From: Labrenzia sp. VG12 | Lineage (GTDB): Bacteria; Pseudomonadota; Alphaproteobacteria; Rhizobiales; Stappiaceae | Assembly (NCBI RefSeq): GCF_002237595.1 | Contig: NZ_CP022529.1 | Location: 744,001-808,000, forward strand | DNA: 64,000 nucleotides | Reading direction: 5' to 3' | Shown: piece after piece, positions 54,062-62,820 of the stretch | Layout of the letters: each line of letters starts with the position of its first letter | Numbering within the stretch: the stretch's first letter is position 1 | Notes under the pieces: model-generated | The model's input: the letters and a program-made list of their open reading frames with translations, nothing else | What the model was told of the DNA's origin: nothing | The model's database searches: none | Program-made: the position numbers and the translations under genes

Positions 54062-56248
54062 TCACAAGGCTTCGGCAGGCTGGCGTTCCTTGGCGGAGAC
54101 CAGCCGGCTAACAACGTTCTCGATGATCTTGTGACCGGCGTCCTGATCCAGCGACATGATCGATTCGGGGTGGAACTGAACCGCAGCGATCGGCTCCTTC
54201 TGGTGTTCAAAGCCCATCACGACCCCGTCTTCCGTTTCCGCGGTCACGCGGAGATCGGCAGGCAGGCTGTCCCGCTTGGCGTAGAGCGAGTGGTAACGGC
54301 CGACGATGACCGGAGCGTTCAGACCTTCGAACAACACCGAATTGCCGGAGACGGAAACCGGTGACGGCTTGCCATGCATCGGCACATCCAGCTGTCCGAG
54401 TTCCGCGCCGAAATACTCCCCGAGTGCCTGCAATCCGAGGCAGACACCAAAGATGGGCAGCGCCCTGGAGCGGGCTCTGCCAATGGTGGCCGCACAATCG
54501 AAATCCTTCGGATTGCCCGGTCCGGGCGACAGGACGACAAGGTCCGGATTGACGTCATGGAAGACATGATCCGCAACGGGTGTGCGGTAGGTGACGACGT
54601 CGGCCCCGGTCTGACGGAAATAGTTCGCCAAGGTGTGCACGAAACTGTCTTCGTGATCGACCAGCAGGATCTTCAGGCCTTCACCGGGCTTTTTGACCTC
54701 AGCCTGTTCCGTTGTCCTTGTCGCCAGACCGGCTTCGCGGACGGCCGCGCGCATCGCTTCCGCCTTCAGCTCCGTCTCGGCTTCCTCGTCTTCCGGCACA
54801 CTGTCATAGAGCAGGGTCGCGCCGGCCCGGATCTGCGCCAGGCCATCCTTGATGCGGACAGTTCGAAGCGTCAGGCCGGTGTTCATGTCGCCGTTGAACA
54901 ACACGGCGCCGATCGCGCCGCCATACCAGGCCCGTGGCGACTTTTCGTGGTCCTCGATGAATTGCATCGCCCAGCGTTTCGGAGCGCCGGTGACGGTCAC
55001 GGCCCAGGTGTGCGACAGGAACGCGTCAAGCGCATCCATGTCTTCACGCAGGATGCCCTCGATATGGTCCACAGTATGGATCAGCCGCGAATACATCTCG
55101 ATCTGACGGCGGCCGATCACCTTGACCGAGCCGGGCACGCAGACGCGGCTCTTGTCGTTGCGGTCGACGTCGGAACACATGGTCAGTTCCGCCTCGTCCT
55201 TGGCGGAGTTCAGAAGCTTGCGGATCTGGGCTTCGTCTTCGATTGCGTTTTTGCCGCGCCGGATCGTGCCGGAGATCGGGCAGGTCTCGACCCGGCGGCC
55301 GCCGGTCACCCGGACATACATTTCCGGCGAGGCGCCGACGAGATATTCGGCATTGCCGAGATTGAAAAAGAACGAATAGGGGGAGGGGTTGATCTGGGCG
55401 AGGCGCCGGGAGACGGCAGACGGCGGATTGGCACAAGGCTCGTAGAAGGTCTGGCCAGGCACGGTTTCGAACAGGTCGCCACGGCGGAAATAGTCCTTGG
55501 CCTTGTGCACCAGCTTGGCATATTCGCCGGGTTCGTGATCGCCACGCCCCGGGTCACGGTTTGCCGGCGTGTACTGGTGTTTCTCGCCGGTCCGCTCCAG
55601 TCCCTTCGTGGTGCGGCCGCCGACGACAAAATCGTATTCCAGCACGTAGGCGCGCTTGCCGTGGTGATCGACGATCAGTATTTCGTCGGGCAGAAACAGC
55701 ACCACGTCACGCTGGTCGCCGGGACGGTCGAGCTTCAGGTCAATCGGTTCGAACTGGAAGGCAACGTCATAGCCGAAGGCACCATAGAGGCCGAGCTGAT
55801 CGTCGTCGCAGGCGAACATCTCCTTCATCGCGCGGACGATGGAGAAAGTCGACGGCTGGCGCGAGCGCTCCTCTTCGTTGAACAGCCTGTCAGGCACTTT
55901 CACCGTCAGGTCAATGCGGCTGTCATCGGCCTCGAAGCTGGCCACATCGGGATGAGATTTCAGCGTCTGGGCCACCGCGGGCAGGATGACCTTGCCGCGG
56001 TCGTTGAGTGCGCGGATCTCCACCCGGCGGTCAGCGGCTTCCAGCACCAGCGGCGGGTTGACGAGCGCCATGTCCCAACGGGTATAGCGGCCCGGATATT
56101 CATAGGAAGACGACAGCACCGCGCCGAGCTCGGCGTCGAGACGGTCGATCCATTCGGACGTGCCCGCTTCGTAATCGGAGGGGCGTGAGGTCCGCAGGAT
56201 CGTGATCCCGCTCGGTGTTTCAAAGGTCTGGTCTGCCAGGGCCGGCAT
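54062..56248 (-). CDS. trpEG: Anthranilate synthase, fused TrpE-TrpG
   Basis: 728 residues from ATG 56248 with a GGGA site. The TrpE part covers about 1-520 (YSFFFNLGNAEYLVGASPEM, CPISGTIRRGKN, ELTMCSDVDRND, TVTGAPK). The linked glutamine amidotransferase part starts at ILLVDHEDSFVHTLANYFR, has the nucleophile in FGVCLGLQALGEY and the HPE triad in VQFHPESIMSLD. The fusion converts chorismate and glutamine to anthranilate, the first step to tryptophan, and is usual in Rhizobiales. Expression should be governed by the trpL leader upstream. Confidence 0.96.
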   Translation of the reverse strand: MPALADQTFETPSGITILRTSRPSDYEAGTSEWIDRLDAELGAVLSSSYEYPGRYTRWDMALVNPPLVLEAADRRVEIRALNDRGKVILPAVAQTLKSHPDVASFEADDSRIDLTVKVPDRLFNEEERSRQPSTFSIVRAMKEMFACDDDQLGLYGAFGYDVAFQFEPIDLKLDRPGDQRDVVLFLPDEILIVDHHGKRAYVLEYDFVVGGRTTKGLERTGEKHQYTPANRDPGRGDHEPGEYAKLVHKAKDYFRRGDLFETVPGQTFYEPCANPPSAVSRRLAQINPSPYSFFFNLGNAEYLVGASPEMYVRVTGGRRVETCPISGTIRRGKNAIEDEAQIRKLLNSAKDEAELTMCSDVDRNDKSRVCVPGSVKVIGRRQIEMYSRLIHTVDHIEGILREDMDALDAFLSHTWAVTVTGAPKRWAMQFIEDHEKSPRAWYGGAIGAVLFNGDMNTGLTLRTVRIKDGLAQIRAGATLLYDSVPEDEEAETELKAEAMRAAVREAGLATRTTEQAEVKKPGEGLKILLVDHEDSFVHTLANYFRQTGADVVTYRTPVADHVFHDVNPDLVVLSPGPGNPKDFDCAATIGRARSRALPIFGVCLGLQALGEYFGAELGQLDVPMHGKPSPVSVSGNSVLFEGLNAPVIVGRYHSLYAKRDSLPADLRVTAETEDGVVMGFEHQKEPIAAVQFHPESIMSLDQDAGHKIIENVVSRLVSAKERQPAEAL

Positions 56249-56285
56249 GGTGTTGTGTCCCGTTCTGGTGGCTGCCTTGGAGCTT

Positions 56286-56385
56286 CTGGCGGCCTTATAA
56301 TGCACCAAGGCCGCCAGCGGTATCCCGCGGCGGCCTTTGGTAAAATCTTTGATCCGTTCAGAGCATGACTGATCGCTGGCCGCCT
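56286..56385 (-). promoter_or_regulatory. trp attenuator region with four alternating pairing segments
   Basis: On the transcript, segment 1 (56385 to 56374, GGCGGCC at the trpL stop), segment 2 (AAAGGCCGCC, 56338-56329), segment 3 (CTGGCGGCCTT, 56317-56307) and segment 4 (AAGGCCGCCAG, 56296-56286) can pair 1:2, 2:3 or 3:4. The 3:4 stem is a perfect 11 bp. Ribosome stalling at the Trp codons would favour 2:3. A U run after 3:4 is missing, so termination may be inefficient or may work in another way. Confidence 0.7.
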
Positions 56386-56431
56386 ATTTCGCGCCGCGCC
56401 ACCACCATGCTGCTTTCAAGATCATCTTCAT
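56384..56431 (-). CDS. trpL: trp operon leader peptide TrpL
   Basis: A 15-codon ORF, MKMILKAAWWWRGAK, too short for ordinary gene finding. Three consecutive Trp codons at positions 9-11 mark it as a tryptophan attenuator peptide. Its stop lies on pairing segment 1 of the attenuator, 135 bp before the trpEG start. The Met at position 3 (56425) is an alternative start. In Sinorhizobium the corresponding peptide also acts in trans on mRNA; this one differs in sequence. Confidence 0.88.
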   Translation of the reverse strand: MKMILKAAWWWRGAK

Positions 56432-56507
56432 GGACAAGAGCCTTAACGGAAGGGGATGAGGTTGGCAATGGGTTTGTTTTTGGCAACTGCGATACCGACG
56501 GTGAGCG

Positions 56508-57299
56508 TCAGTCAATCACGGTCTCTTCGCTTGCATGAACCTGTACCCAATCCTGCAGGCCGTAATTTTCCATGATTGACTGAAGTTCTCCGGACTTGCG
56601 AAGTCGTTTCATACCGTCGCCAAGCGCCCTGGCGATGTCGTGTGAATGGGCCTTTGCAGGCGACAGGGCGAGATAGAGATTGTCTTCAGTAAAGGTTTTT
56701 TCGAGCCGGAACTGATCGCCTATCCCCAATTCCGTTGCCTTGTAAGCGAAGGAGTTCACGTCTTCGACAATCATGTCCAGATGGCCGGCAAGAAGCGTCC
56801 TGATGTTCTGCTCAAGAGCCTTTGCACCGCCCGCATAGCGCCGTTCGGCAAACCGCTCCATCTGCAATTCGATGTCGTCCCCATAGGCATAGTTGATGAT
56901 CAGGCCGACTTCCTTGCCCTTGAGGGAACTCGCCTCATCGTAGCGCCACGGATCGTCCTTGCGCACAAAAAGCCCGATTGTATAGCGCCCCTGCGGTTCG
57001 CTCGGGAAGACAAAGCCAGTCGCTTCCTCAGGCGTGCCGGCATAAACACCGTCATATTGGCCCTTCCGGGTCATCAGCAGCGCGCGGGCCCAGGTGATCT
57101 GCTGATAGTCGACCTGATAGCCGAGCGGTTCCAGGATCGCTTCGGCGATTTCGACCATGTAGCCGGGCTTTTCCGATCCTGGTGCGCAATTGACCGGGCA
57201 CCATTCGTCGGCGGCAAAGGTCAGCGTCTGGGCGGTTGCAGCTCCGGCCGTCATCAGGCTCATGCCGAGCGCGAACAATGCTCCAAGGCGTTGGTTCAC
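56508..57299 (-). CDS. Periplasmic substrate-binding protein, SBP_bac_3 type
   Basis: 263 residues from GTG 57299 with AGAAAG upstream; GTG 57305 and a frame extending to 57386 are alternatives. The signal peptide ends near GAATAQ. Mature landmarks are FAADEWCPVNC, GYMVEIAEAILEPLGY and ITWARALLMTRKGQYDG. It resembles the group annotated as transporter substrate-binding domain proteins related to polar amino acid binders. Two cysteines in WCPVNC probably form a disulphide. No transporter genes are beside it. Confidence 0.88.
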   Translation of the reverse strand: MNQRLGALFALGMSLMTAGAATAQTLTFAADEWCPVNCAPGSEKPGYMVEIAEAILEPLGYQVDYQQITWARALLMTRKGQYDGVYAGTPEEATGFVFPSEPQGRYTIGLFVRKDDPWRYDEASSLKGKEVGLIINYAYGDDIELQMERFAERRYAGGAKALEQNIRTLLAGHLDMIVEDVNSFAYKATELGIGDQFRLEKTFTEDNLYLALSPAKAHSHDIARALGDGMKRLRKSGELQSIMENYGLQDWVQVHASEETVID

Positions 57300-57523
57300 G
57301 AGCACACTTTCTGTTTGTTGTTTCTTTGCGCGCCAGTCTAGCGCGTCATTTGCGGAAAACCATGCGCCTTTGGGCGGTCCATCCACGCCTTTTGTGGTGA
57401 AATGCTTGACCCATTGAGCAAGATGCCGTCTTTGCGCAGCAGCAACACCAAAGGACGCATTTCAGAGCTTGAAGCGCGGTTGGTTGGGGCATGGTCCTGC
57501 GGACAGGTGGCAGTGAGGGGCGG

Positions 57524-58924
57524 ATGGAACATTACGAACTGATCGTGATCGGCAGCGGGCCGGCAGGCCGGCGAGCGGCGATCCAGGCGGCAAAATTCGA
57601 CCGCAAGGTGTTGGTTGTCGAACGTGGCCGCCGTGTCGGTGGCGTATCCGTCCACACCGGTACAATCCCGTCCAAGACCTTGCGGGAAACGGTGCTGAAC
57701 CTGACGGGCTGGCGCGAACGCGGCTTTTACGGCCGCTCCTACCGGGTCAAGGATGACATCACCGCCGCGGATCTCAGAGCGCGTCTGCACATCACGCTCG
57801 ACCACGAAGTAGAGGTGCTGGAGCATCAGTTTGCCCGCAACAAGGTCGATACCATTCGCGGCGAGGCCAAGTTCATCGATCCGCATCGCATCGAGGTGGA
57901 AGGCGAGGCGGGCGAGATCCACACGTTCTCGTCGGACAATTTCGTGATTGCAGTCGGCACCAAACCTTTCCGGCCCGACTATGTGCCCTTCGACGGGGAA
58001 TATGTGCTTGACAGCGACGAAATCCTGGAGCTGAACGAGTTGCCACGTTCCATCGCGGTCATCGGTGCCGGTGTGATCGGTGTCGAATATGCCTCGATAT
58101 TTTCTGCGCTCGATGTCCATGTCACCCTGGTGGAACCGCGCCAAACCATGCTGGATTTTCTCGATACGGAGCTGGTCGCGGATTTCACCCATCAGCTGCG
58201 CGATCGCGGCATCGCAATGCGCTTCGGTGCCAAGGTGGAGAAAATCGAAAAACACGGCCCGGGGGAATGTGAAATCACGCTGGAAGGCGGGCGCTGTGTG
58301 CGCTCCAACGTGGTTCTGTTTGCGGCCGGACGCATGGGCGCAACACCGGCGCTCGCACTTGATGCCTGCGGCCTGGAAACCGATCATCGCGGCCGGCTCA
58401 AGGTCGATCCGATGACGTTCGCCACAAGCGTCCCGCACATCTATGCCGCCGGTGACGTCATCGGTTTCCCGAGCCTGGCTTCGACCTCCATGGAACAGGG
58501 CAGGATTGCAGCGTGTCATGCACTTGGTGAAAAGGCCTATGACCCACCGGAATATTTCCCATATGGCATTTATGCCGTCCCGGAAATCTCAACCGTCGGC
58601 ATGACCGAAGAAGAGATCCGCGAACGGGGGATCCCTTATGAATGCGGCGTGGCCCGTTTCCGTGAGACGTCCCGCGGACACATCATGGGACTCGACACCG
58701 GAATGCTGAAGATGATCTTCTCTTTGAAGACCAGGCGTCTGCTCGGCTGCCATATTGTCGGCGAAGGGGCGACCGAGCTGATCCATATCGGTCAGGCGGT
58801 GCTCAACCTGCGCGGAACCCTGGAATACTTCGTCGAGAACACCTTCAACTATCCGACGCTTGCAGAAGCCTACAAGATCGCTGCACTCGATGCCTGGAAC
58901 CGCATGCCGCCGCTGGAGCGCTAG
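57524..58924 (+). CDS. sthA: Soluble pyridine nucleotide transhydrogenase (Si-specific)
   Basis: 466 residues from ATG 57524. The N-terminal FAD site is IVIGSGPAGRRAA. The position where related disulphide reductases have CxxxxC reads VSVHTGTIPSKTLRE, without the redox cysteines; this is the SthA pattern. The NAD site is IAVIGAGVIGVEYASIF and the second FAD site YAAGDVIGFPSL. It passes hydride between NADH and NADPH in the cytoplasm. It is divergent from the binding-protein gene and convergent with the P450. Confidence 0.93.
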   Translation: MEHYELIVIGSGPAGRRAAIQAAKFDRKVLVVERGRRVGGVSVHTGTIPSKTLRETVLNLTGWRERGFYGRSYRVKDDITAADLRARLHITLDHEVEVLEHQFARNKVDTIRGEAKFIDPHRIEVEGEAGEIHTFSSDNFVIAVGTKPFRPDYVPFDGEYVLDSDEILELNELPRSIAVIGAGVIGVEYASIFSALDVHVTLVEPRQTMLDFLDTELVADFTHQLRDRGIAMRFGAKVEKIEKHGPGECEITLEGGRCVRSNVVLFAAGRMGATPALALDACGLETDHRGRLKVDPMTFATSVPHIYAAGDVIGFPSLASTSMEQGRIAACHALGEKAYDPPEYFPYGIYAVPEISTVGMTEEEIRERGIPYECGVARFRETSRGHIMGLDTGMLKMIFSLKTRRLLGCHIVGEGATELIHIGQAVLNLRGTLEYFVENTFNYPTLAEAYKIAALDAWNRMPPLER

Positions 58925-58942
58925 CAGATTTGCCGGGACCGC

Positions 58943-60133
58943 CTAGGCCACCAGCCGGCACGGCATTTCGCTGACGGAGCGCGTTGCACCAAGTCCGCGC
59001 AGTTGCGGTGGCGGTCCGGTGAGCACCGTCTTCGGAGCAAGCTGACAAAGTGCTGTCAGTGCTTCTTCCAATTCCGCGCGGGCCAGAGCCTCGCCAAGAC
59101 ACCTGTGTTCCCCGGCACCAAAGACGGGATGCCAGCGCGGGTGGTCCGTCCGGGAGATGTCGAACCTGTCCGGGGCCTCATAAACAGCCGGATCCCTCAG
59201 GGCCGCGACCACCAGCGGGCCGATCAGGCTGCCTTCCGGAATGGCGACGCCCTCAAACACCAGGTCCTTGGCGGCGACCCGGATGAGGGCCCCGATCACG
59301 GGGTCATAGCGTAGCCCTTCGGAAATGGCGCCCTGGATGTGTCGGTCGGTATCGGCGCAGAGCAGCTCCCACTGGTCCCGGTTCTGCATCAGCTGCGACA
59401 GGGTCGAGGTCAGGGCGCCGCGTGTCGTGTCTGACCCGGCCAGGACCAGTGTCACGATCTGCATGCGCGTTTCGATGCCGTCGAGCCCGGTGAGGCCGGC
59501 ACGCTTCAGGTAGTCGCCCAAAAAGTCATGGGAACCGGCAGATTTGTGATCTTCAAGCAGGTCGGCAACATAGCTGTTCAGCGCAGTCAGGTCGTCCGCC
59601 GCTTCGGCGAGTACCTGGGGGGATCTGACGGACAACGCCCGGATAGCGGAGTAAACCAGTCGGGTGACCATGGGCAGGTCGGCGCGAGGGACACCCAGCA
59701 CCATGGCGACCGTTCGCGCCGCGAGTTGCCCGCCAATCCGGTCGCGGAAATCGATCTCTCCGTTGTTCAATTGGTCTTCGATCAGGGCTCTGGCAAGCTG
59801 TTGCAACTTCGGCCGGAGCTGCCGGACAAGCGGCACGGCGAAACTTCTGGCAAGCGGGCCCCGGCGCCTGCCATGGGCCGGGGCATTGGAAAACAGCATG
59901 GAGTTCTGGAAGAGCTCGAAGACCGGGCCGCTCGTGATGCCCTGGATCGCCATGGTTTCCGTTTCCATCTGGCGCGTCAGGGCCGGGGCAACCAGCTGCT
60001 GCATGTGCTTCAGGGAAAAGGTGATGAAAATACCGTGCCGGTCCCGGACCACGGCGCCCTGCGCAGAGGCGTGCCGGACATAGTCGTGATCGGTCCAGCT
60101 CTCTTCCCGGGGCAGGATCTGCGGGGCGTTCAT
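58943..60133 (-). CDS. Cytochrome P450
   Basis: 396 residues, no membrane segment. The oxygen-activating I-helix is AGSDTTRGAL, the K-helix ExxR is EGLR, and the haem loop FGAGEHRCLGEALA carries the proximal Cys C345. It fits bacterial class I cytochromes P450 that take electrons from ferredoxin, but no ferredoxin or reductase gene is nearby. Substrate unknown; an oxidation of a hydrophobic small molecule is the general guess. Confidence 0.95.
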   Translation of the reverse strand: MNAPQILPREESWTDHDYVRHASAQGAVVRDRHGIFITFSLKHMQQLVAPALTRQMETETMAIQGITSGPVFELFQNSMLFSNAPAHGRRRGPLARSFAVPLVRQLRPKLQQLARALIEDQLNNGEIDFRDRIGGQLAARTVAMVLGVPRADLPMVTRLVYSAIRALSVRSPQVLAEAADDLTALNSYVADLLEDHKSAGSHDFLGDYLKRAGLTGLDGIETRMQIVTLVLAGSDTTRGALTSTLSQLMQNRDQWELLCADTDRHIQGAISEGLRYDPVIGALIRVAAKDLVFEGVAIPEGSLIGPLVVAALRDPAVYEAPDRFDISRTDHPRWHPVFGAGEHRCLGEALARAELEEALTALCQLAPKTVLTGPPPQLRGLGATRSVSEMPCRLVA

Positions 60134-60244
60134 CAGGCTCTCCCTTTAGGTGCAGTCGCCGTTTGTTTTGGCGATCATTACGTAAAGGGAAACTTGCGGG
60201 AGTTGGTGCGATTTGACAACAGGTGAGTTCGATGGGCTGGTGGC

Positions 60245-61012
60245 TCAGCAGAGCCAGCACCCTTCGGGAATCTCTGCCGCGGCGATCTGATGGCCTTCAC
60301 GGATCCAGTGTGCGATGCCACCTTGAACATTGGAAACATTGGTGAAACCGGCCTGCCCGGAAAGATATTCAGACAGGAGTTTGCTTCGCTGTCCTGTCTG
60401 GCAGATGAAGACAACCTCGTCGTTGGGTCCGGAGATCAACTTCTGCAATTCGGCCCCAAACTGCGGATTTGGATTACCGCTCCGGTCGAAGAACGTCAGC
60501 AAGTGACTGCCGGCAATGACGCCCGTCTGTTTCCATTCCTCTGGTCGACGAATATCAATCAGTGTCGTGCCGGCGGACAGCTTCGCTTTCAGCGCATCAT
60601 TGCCGAGGTCCGAGAACTTCTTTGCCTTGACGTCGAGGAGTTCGATCTCGAATTTGAGTGTCGCGTCGGGCGGAATGACATCTCCGGCACCTCTTGCGCC
60701 ATAGGCCATGTCGGGCGGAATGATCAGCTCGCGCTTGCCGCCGACCTGCATGCCTTCAACACCTTTTTCCCAACCCGGGATTACCCGGCGTTCGCCGAGC
60801 GTGAAGGAAAACGGCGTGCCGCGATCGAGACTGGAATCGAACTTTGTCCCGTCCATCAGCCAGCCGGTGTAGTGGACCACGACGGTTTCGCCGACATTGG
60901 CTTCCTCGCCGGTGCCTTTTTCAATGTCGCGTATTTGCAGGGTTTCCTGTGCCGCTGCCGGCAATGCCAGCATTGCGGTGACCGCCAGTCCCGCCAGCCA
61001 TGACTTCAACAT
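60245..61012 (-). CDS. Periplasmic FKBP-type prolyl isomerase fused to a rhodanese domain
   Basis: 255 residues: signal peptide to about PAAAQETL. An FKBP domain at 26-128 (VVVHYTGWLMDGTKFDSS, FTLGERRVIPGWEKGVEGM, PPDMAYGARG, PPDATLKFEIELLDV) is followed by a rhodanese domain at about 140-245 with LIDIRRPEEW. The active loop is FICQTGQRSK with catalytic Cys C204. Both domains keep key residues. The protein ends EGCWLC, so extra thiols are present. The combination suggests folding plus sulfur or thiol handling in the periplasm; the role is unknown. Confidence 0.9.
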   Translation of the reverse strand: MLKSWLAGLAVTAMLALPAAAQETLQIRDIEKGTGEEANVGETVVVHYTGWLMDGTKFDSSLDRGTPFSFTLGERRVIPGWEKGVEGMQVGGKRELIIPPDMAYGARGAGDVIPPDATLKFEIELLDVKAKKFSDLGNDALKAKLSAGTTLIDIRRPEEWKQTGVIAGSHLLTFFDRSGNPNPQFGAELQKLISGPNDEVVFICQTGQRSKLLSEYLSGQAGFTNVSNVQGGIAHWIREGHQIAAAEIPEGCWLC

Positions 61013-61126
61013 ATTTCTCCACCTGAGTGTGTTTCGATCAAACTGCGCCTAGGTTGATGATTGCTGCACAGATTGCAACTCAATGCTACTTGATGGCTCC
61101 AGACTTTGAGGAAAAGGCTTCCTGTG

Positions 61127-62146
61127 ATGCGTGTGCCCAATAGGATCTTTGCGGTTGCAACTTTGCTGCTGTGGTCGGAACAAGTGGTCGCGCAGGATCT
61201 GCAATTGTCAGTGCCCTTGCAGTGCAGCCTCGGCGTCGATTGTTTCGTTCAGAACTATGTCGATATCGATCCCGGTCAAGCGGTGCTTGCCGCAGATTGC
61301 GGCCAGGCGAGTTACAATGGTCACAAAGGCACCGATTTCAGGGTCCTGAACACCCGGGTAGCCGCAGACGTGCTGGCGGCGGCACCGGGCACGGTTCGCG
61401 CCCTGCGCAATGACATGGCCGACAGGCTGGTGCGCACGAAGGAAGATCGACAGGCTGTTCAGAACAGGGAATGCGGCAACGGAGTTGTCGTCTCACACGG
61501 CGATGGCTGGGAGACGCAATATTGCCACCTCCGCAAGGGCACAGTGACTGTCTCGGTAGGCGACCGGATCGAGCGTGGACAGCCGATCGGACAAGTCGGT
61601 TATTCCGGCTTGGCGGCCTTTCCACATGTGCATCTGACGCTCCGGCACAATGGCGAAACGGTCGATCCGTTTCTGGGCACCGTGTCTGAAACCCGACGGC
61701 GCGCACAGGCCTGCAAGGCAGGAGCGGATACCAGAGTGCCCATGGCGACAAGCCTGTGGCTGGATCCGGCGCTGGAGCTTCTGGACCATGCAAACGGAAC
61801 TCTCATCGAGACCGGGTTGGCCGGCGGTCCGGTCGGGACGCTTGAGTTGGAAACGGCCTCGGCGCCTCCGGCTTCAGCAAGAGCGCCGGCCCTCGTTTTT
61901 TTCGCCAGGCTGATCAACCTGAAAAAGGGAGACCGCGTTGTCTTGAAGCTGACGGGTCCCAATGGCCTCATTGCACAATCGGATGGGCAGCCACTGGAAA
62001 AGAACAAGGCCCAATGGGTCGCTTTTACCGGCCGCAAGACCAAACCGTCTGGCTGGGACGCGGGTACTTATGTTGGCGAAGTTGCCTTGGTGCGGGACGG
62101 CAAGGAAGTGCTGAGCGAGACAACCGAACTTGATCTGACCGATTAG
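61127..62146 (+). CDS. M23 family metallopeptidase (LytM domain)
   Basis: 339 residues from ATG 61127 (TTG 61106 rejected). The signal peptide ends near EQVVAQDL. The LytM core (about 55-195) has NGHKGTDFRV (HxxxD), GNGVVVSHGDGWETQYCHL and FPHVHLTLR (HxH), a full zinc site. The C-terminal 140 residues form a beta-rich domain without a match. It would cut peptidoglycan cross-bridges or peptides in the periplasm. Several cysteines (QCSLGVDCF, ADCGQ, ECGN, YCHL) suggest disulphides. Confidence 0.9.
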   Translation: MRVPNRIFAVATLLLWSEQVVAQDLQLSVPLQCSLGVDCFVQNYVDIDPGQAVLAADCGQASYNGHKGTDFRVLNTRVAADVLAAAPGTVRALRNDMADRLVRTKEDRQAVQNRECGNGVVVSHGDGWETQYCHLRKGTVTVSVGDRIERGQPIGQVGYSGLAAFPHVHLTLRHNGETVDPFLGTVSETRRRAQACKAGADTRVPMATSLWLDPALELLDHANGTLIETGLAGGPVGTLELETASAPPASARAPALVFFARLINLKKGDRVVLKLTGPNGLIAQSDGQPLEKNKAQWVAFTGRKTKPSGWDAGTYVGEVALVRDGKEVLSETTELDLTD

Positions 62147-62229
62147 ACCAGCAACCGCCCGGGCGCGGGGACCGGATGGCATGTCAGGCGTCGTATGCCG
62201 GGCAGATTGAGTAAGGCTGGAGGCTGGCT

Positions 62230-62820
62230 CTAGACCCCGAGATGCCGGTCAACGATCCGTTGCACCATCGGAGCGAAGTGCCAGAAGTCCGGCGTCTCCA
62301 TGTCTGGCTGCTTGCCGGCCTCGTCGAGATAGCGCACCTGAATGATCTGTTTCAGGTTCGGGTTCTTCTCGAATTCGCGGACTTCCTCGTCATTCATCGG
62401 CCCGCCCTGAAGGTTGAGCGAATGAATGGAAGCATCCGAGAGGCGCTTGAAGTAGTCCGGTTTGGTCGCGCAAAGATAGCGCTTGGCGGCGACGTGGTAG
62501 CGTACGCAGTCGGTAATGACATCAGGGAAGAAACGGCTCAGCACGTCGGCCCCGGCCTCTTCGTGGTGCCTGTCTTCCGTATCATCCATCGAAAAGGTGC
62601 CGAACTCGGACGTGAAATGGCCGATATCATGGAGGAGGGCGCCGACGATGATGTCTTCCTCAAGCCCGTTCCGCTCGGCAAGTGTCGCCCCCTGAAGCAT
62701 ATGCTGCGCCATGGTAACGGGCTCGCCGAGATATTCTTCATCGCCGCACCGCTCGAAAATGTCTCCGAGGAAGGCAACGATTGTCTCGCGGGTCAGTTCA
62801 TTTCCGTTCTGCTGGCTCAT
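62230..62820 (-). CDS. tmpB: HD-domain mixed-valence diiron oxygenase TmpB (PhnZ-like)
   Basis: 196 residues from ATG 62820, overlapping the tmpA stop as ATGA. The HD metal site is MAQHMLQGA, GALLHDIGHF and HHEEAGADVL, and the substrate-side motif HVAAKRYLCA with LNLQGGPMNDEE matches PhnZ closely. In the TmpAB pathway it cleaves the C-P bond of hydroxylated 2-trimethylaminoethylphosphonate to phosphate and glycine betaine. The longer upstream frame to 62970 is rejected. PhnZ-type action on aminoethylphosphonate is the alternative. Confidence 0.88.
   Translation of the reverse strand: MSQQNGNELTRETIVAFLGDIFERCGDEEYLGEPVTMAQHMLQGATLAERNGLEEDIIVGALLHDIGHFTSEFGTFSMDDTEDRHHEEAGADVLSRFFPDVITDCVRYHVAAKRYLCATKPDYFKRLSDASIHSLNLQGGPMNDEEVREFEKNPNLKQIIQVRYLDEAGKQPDMETPDFWHFAPMVQRIVDRHLGV

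Noticed and set aside
54374..56188. 604-codon open frame opposite trpEG
   Set aside because: Antisense to a complete anthranilate synthase; His/Arg/Gly-rich, no fold.
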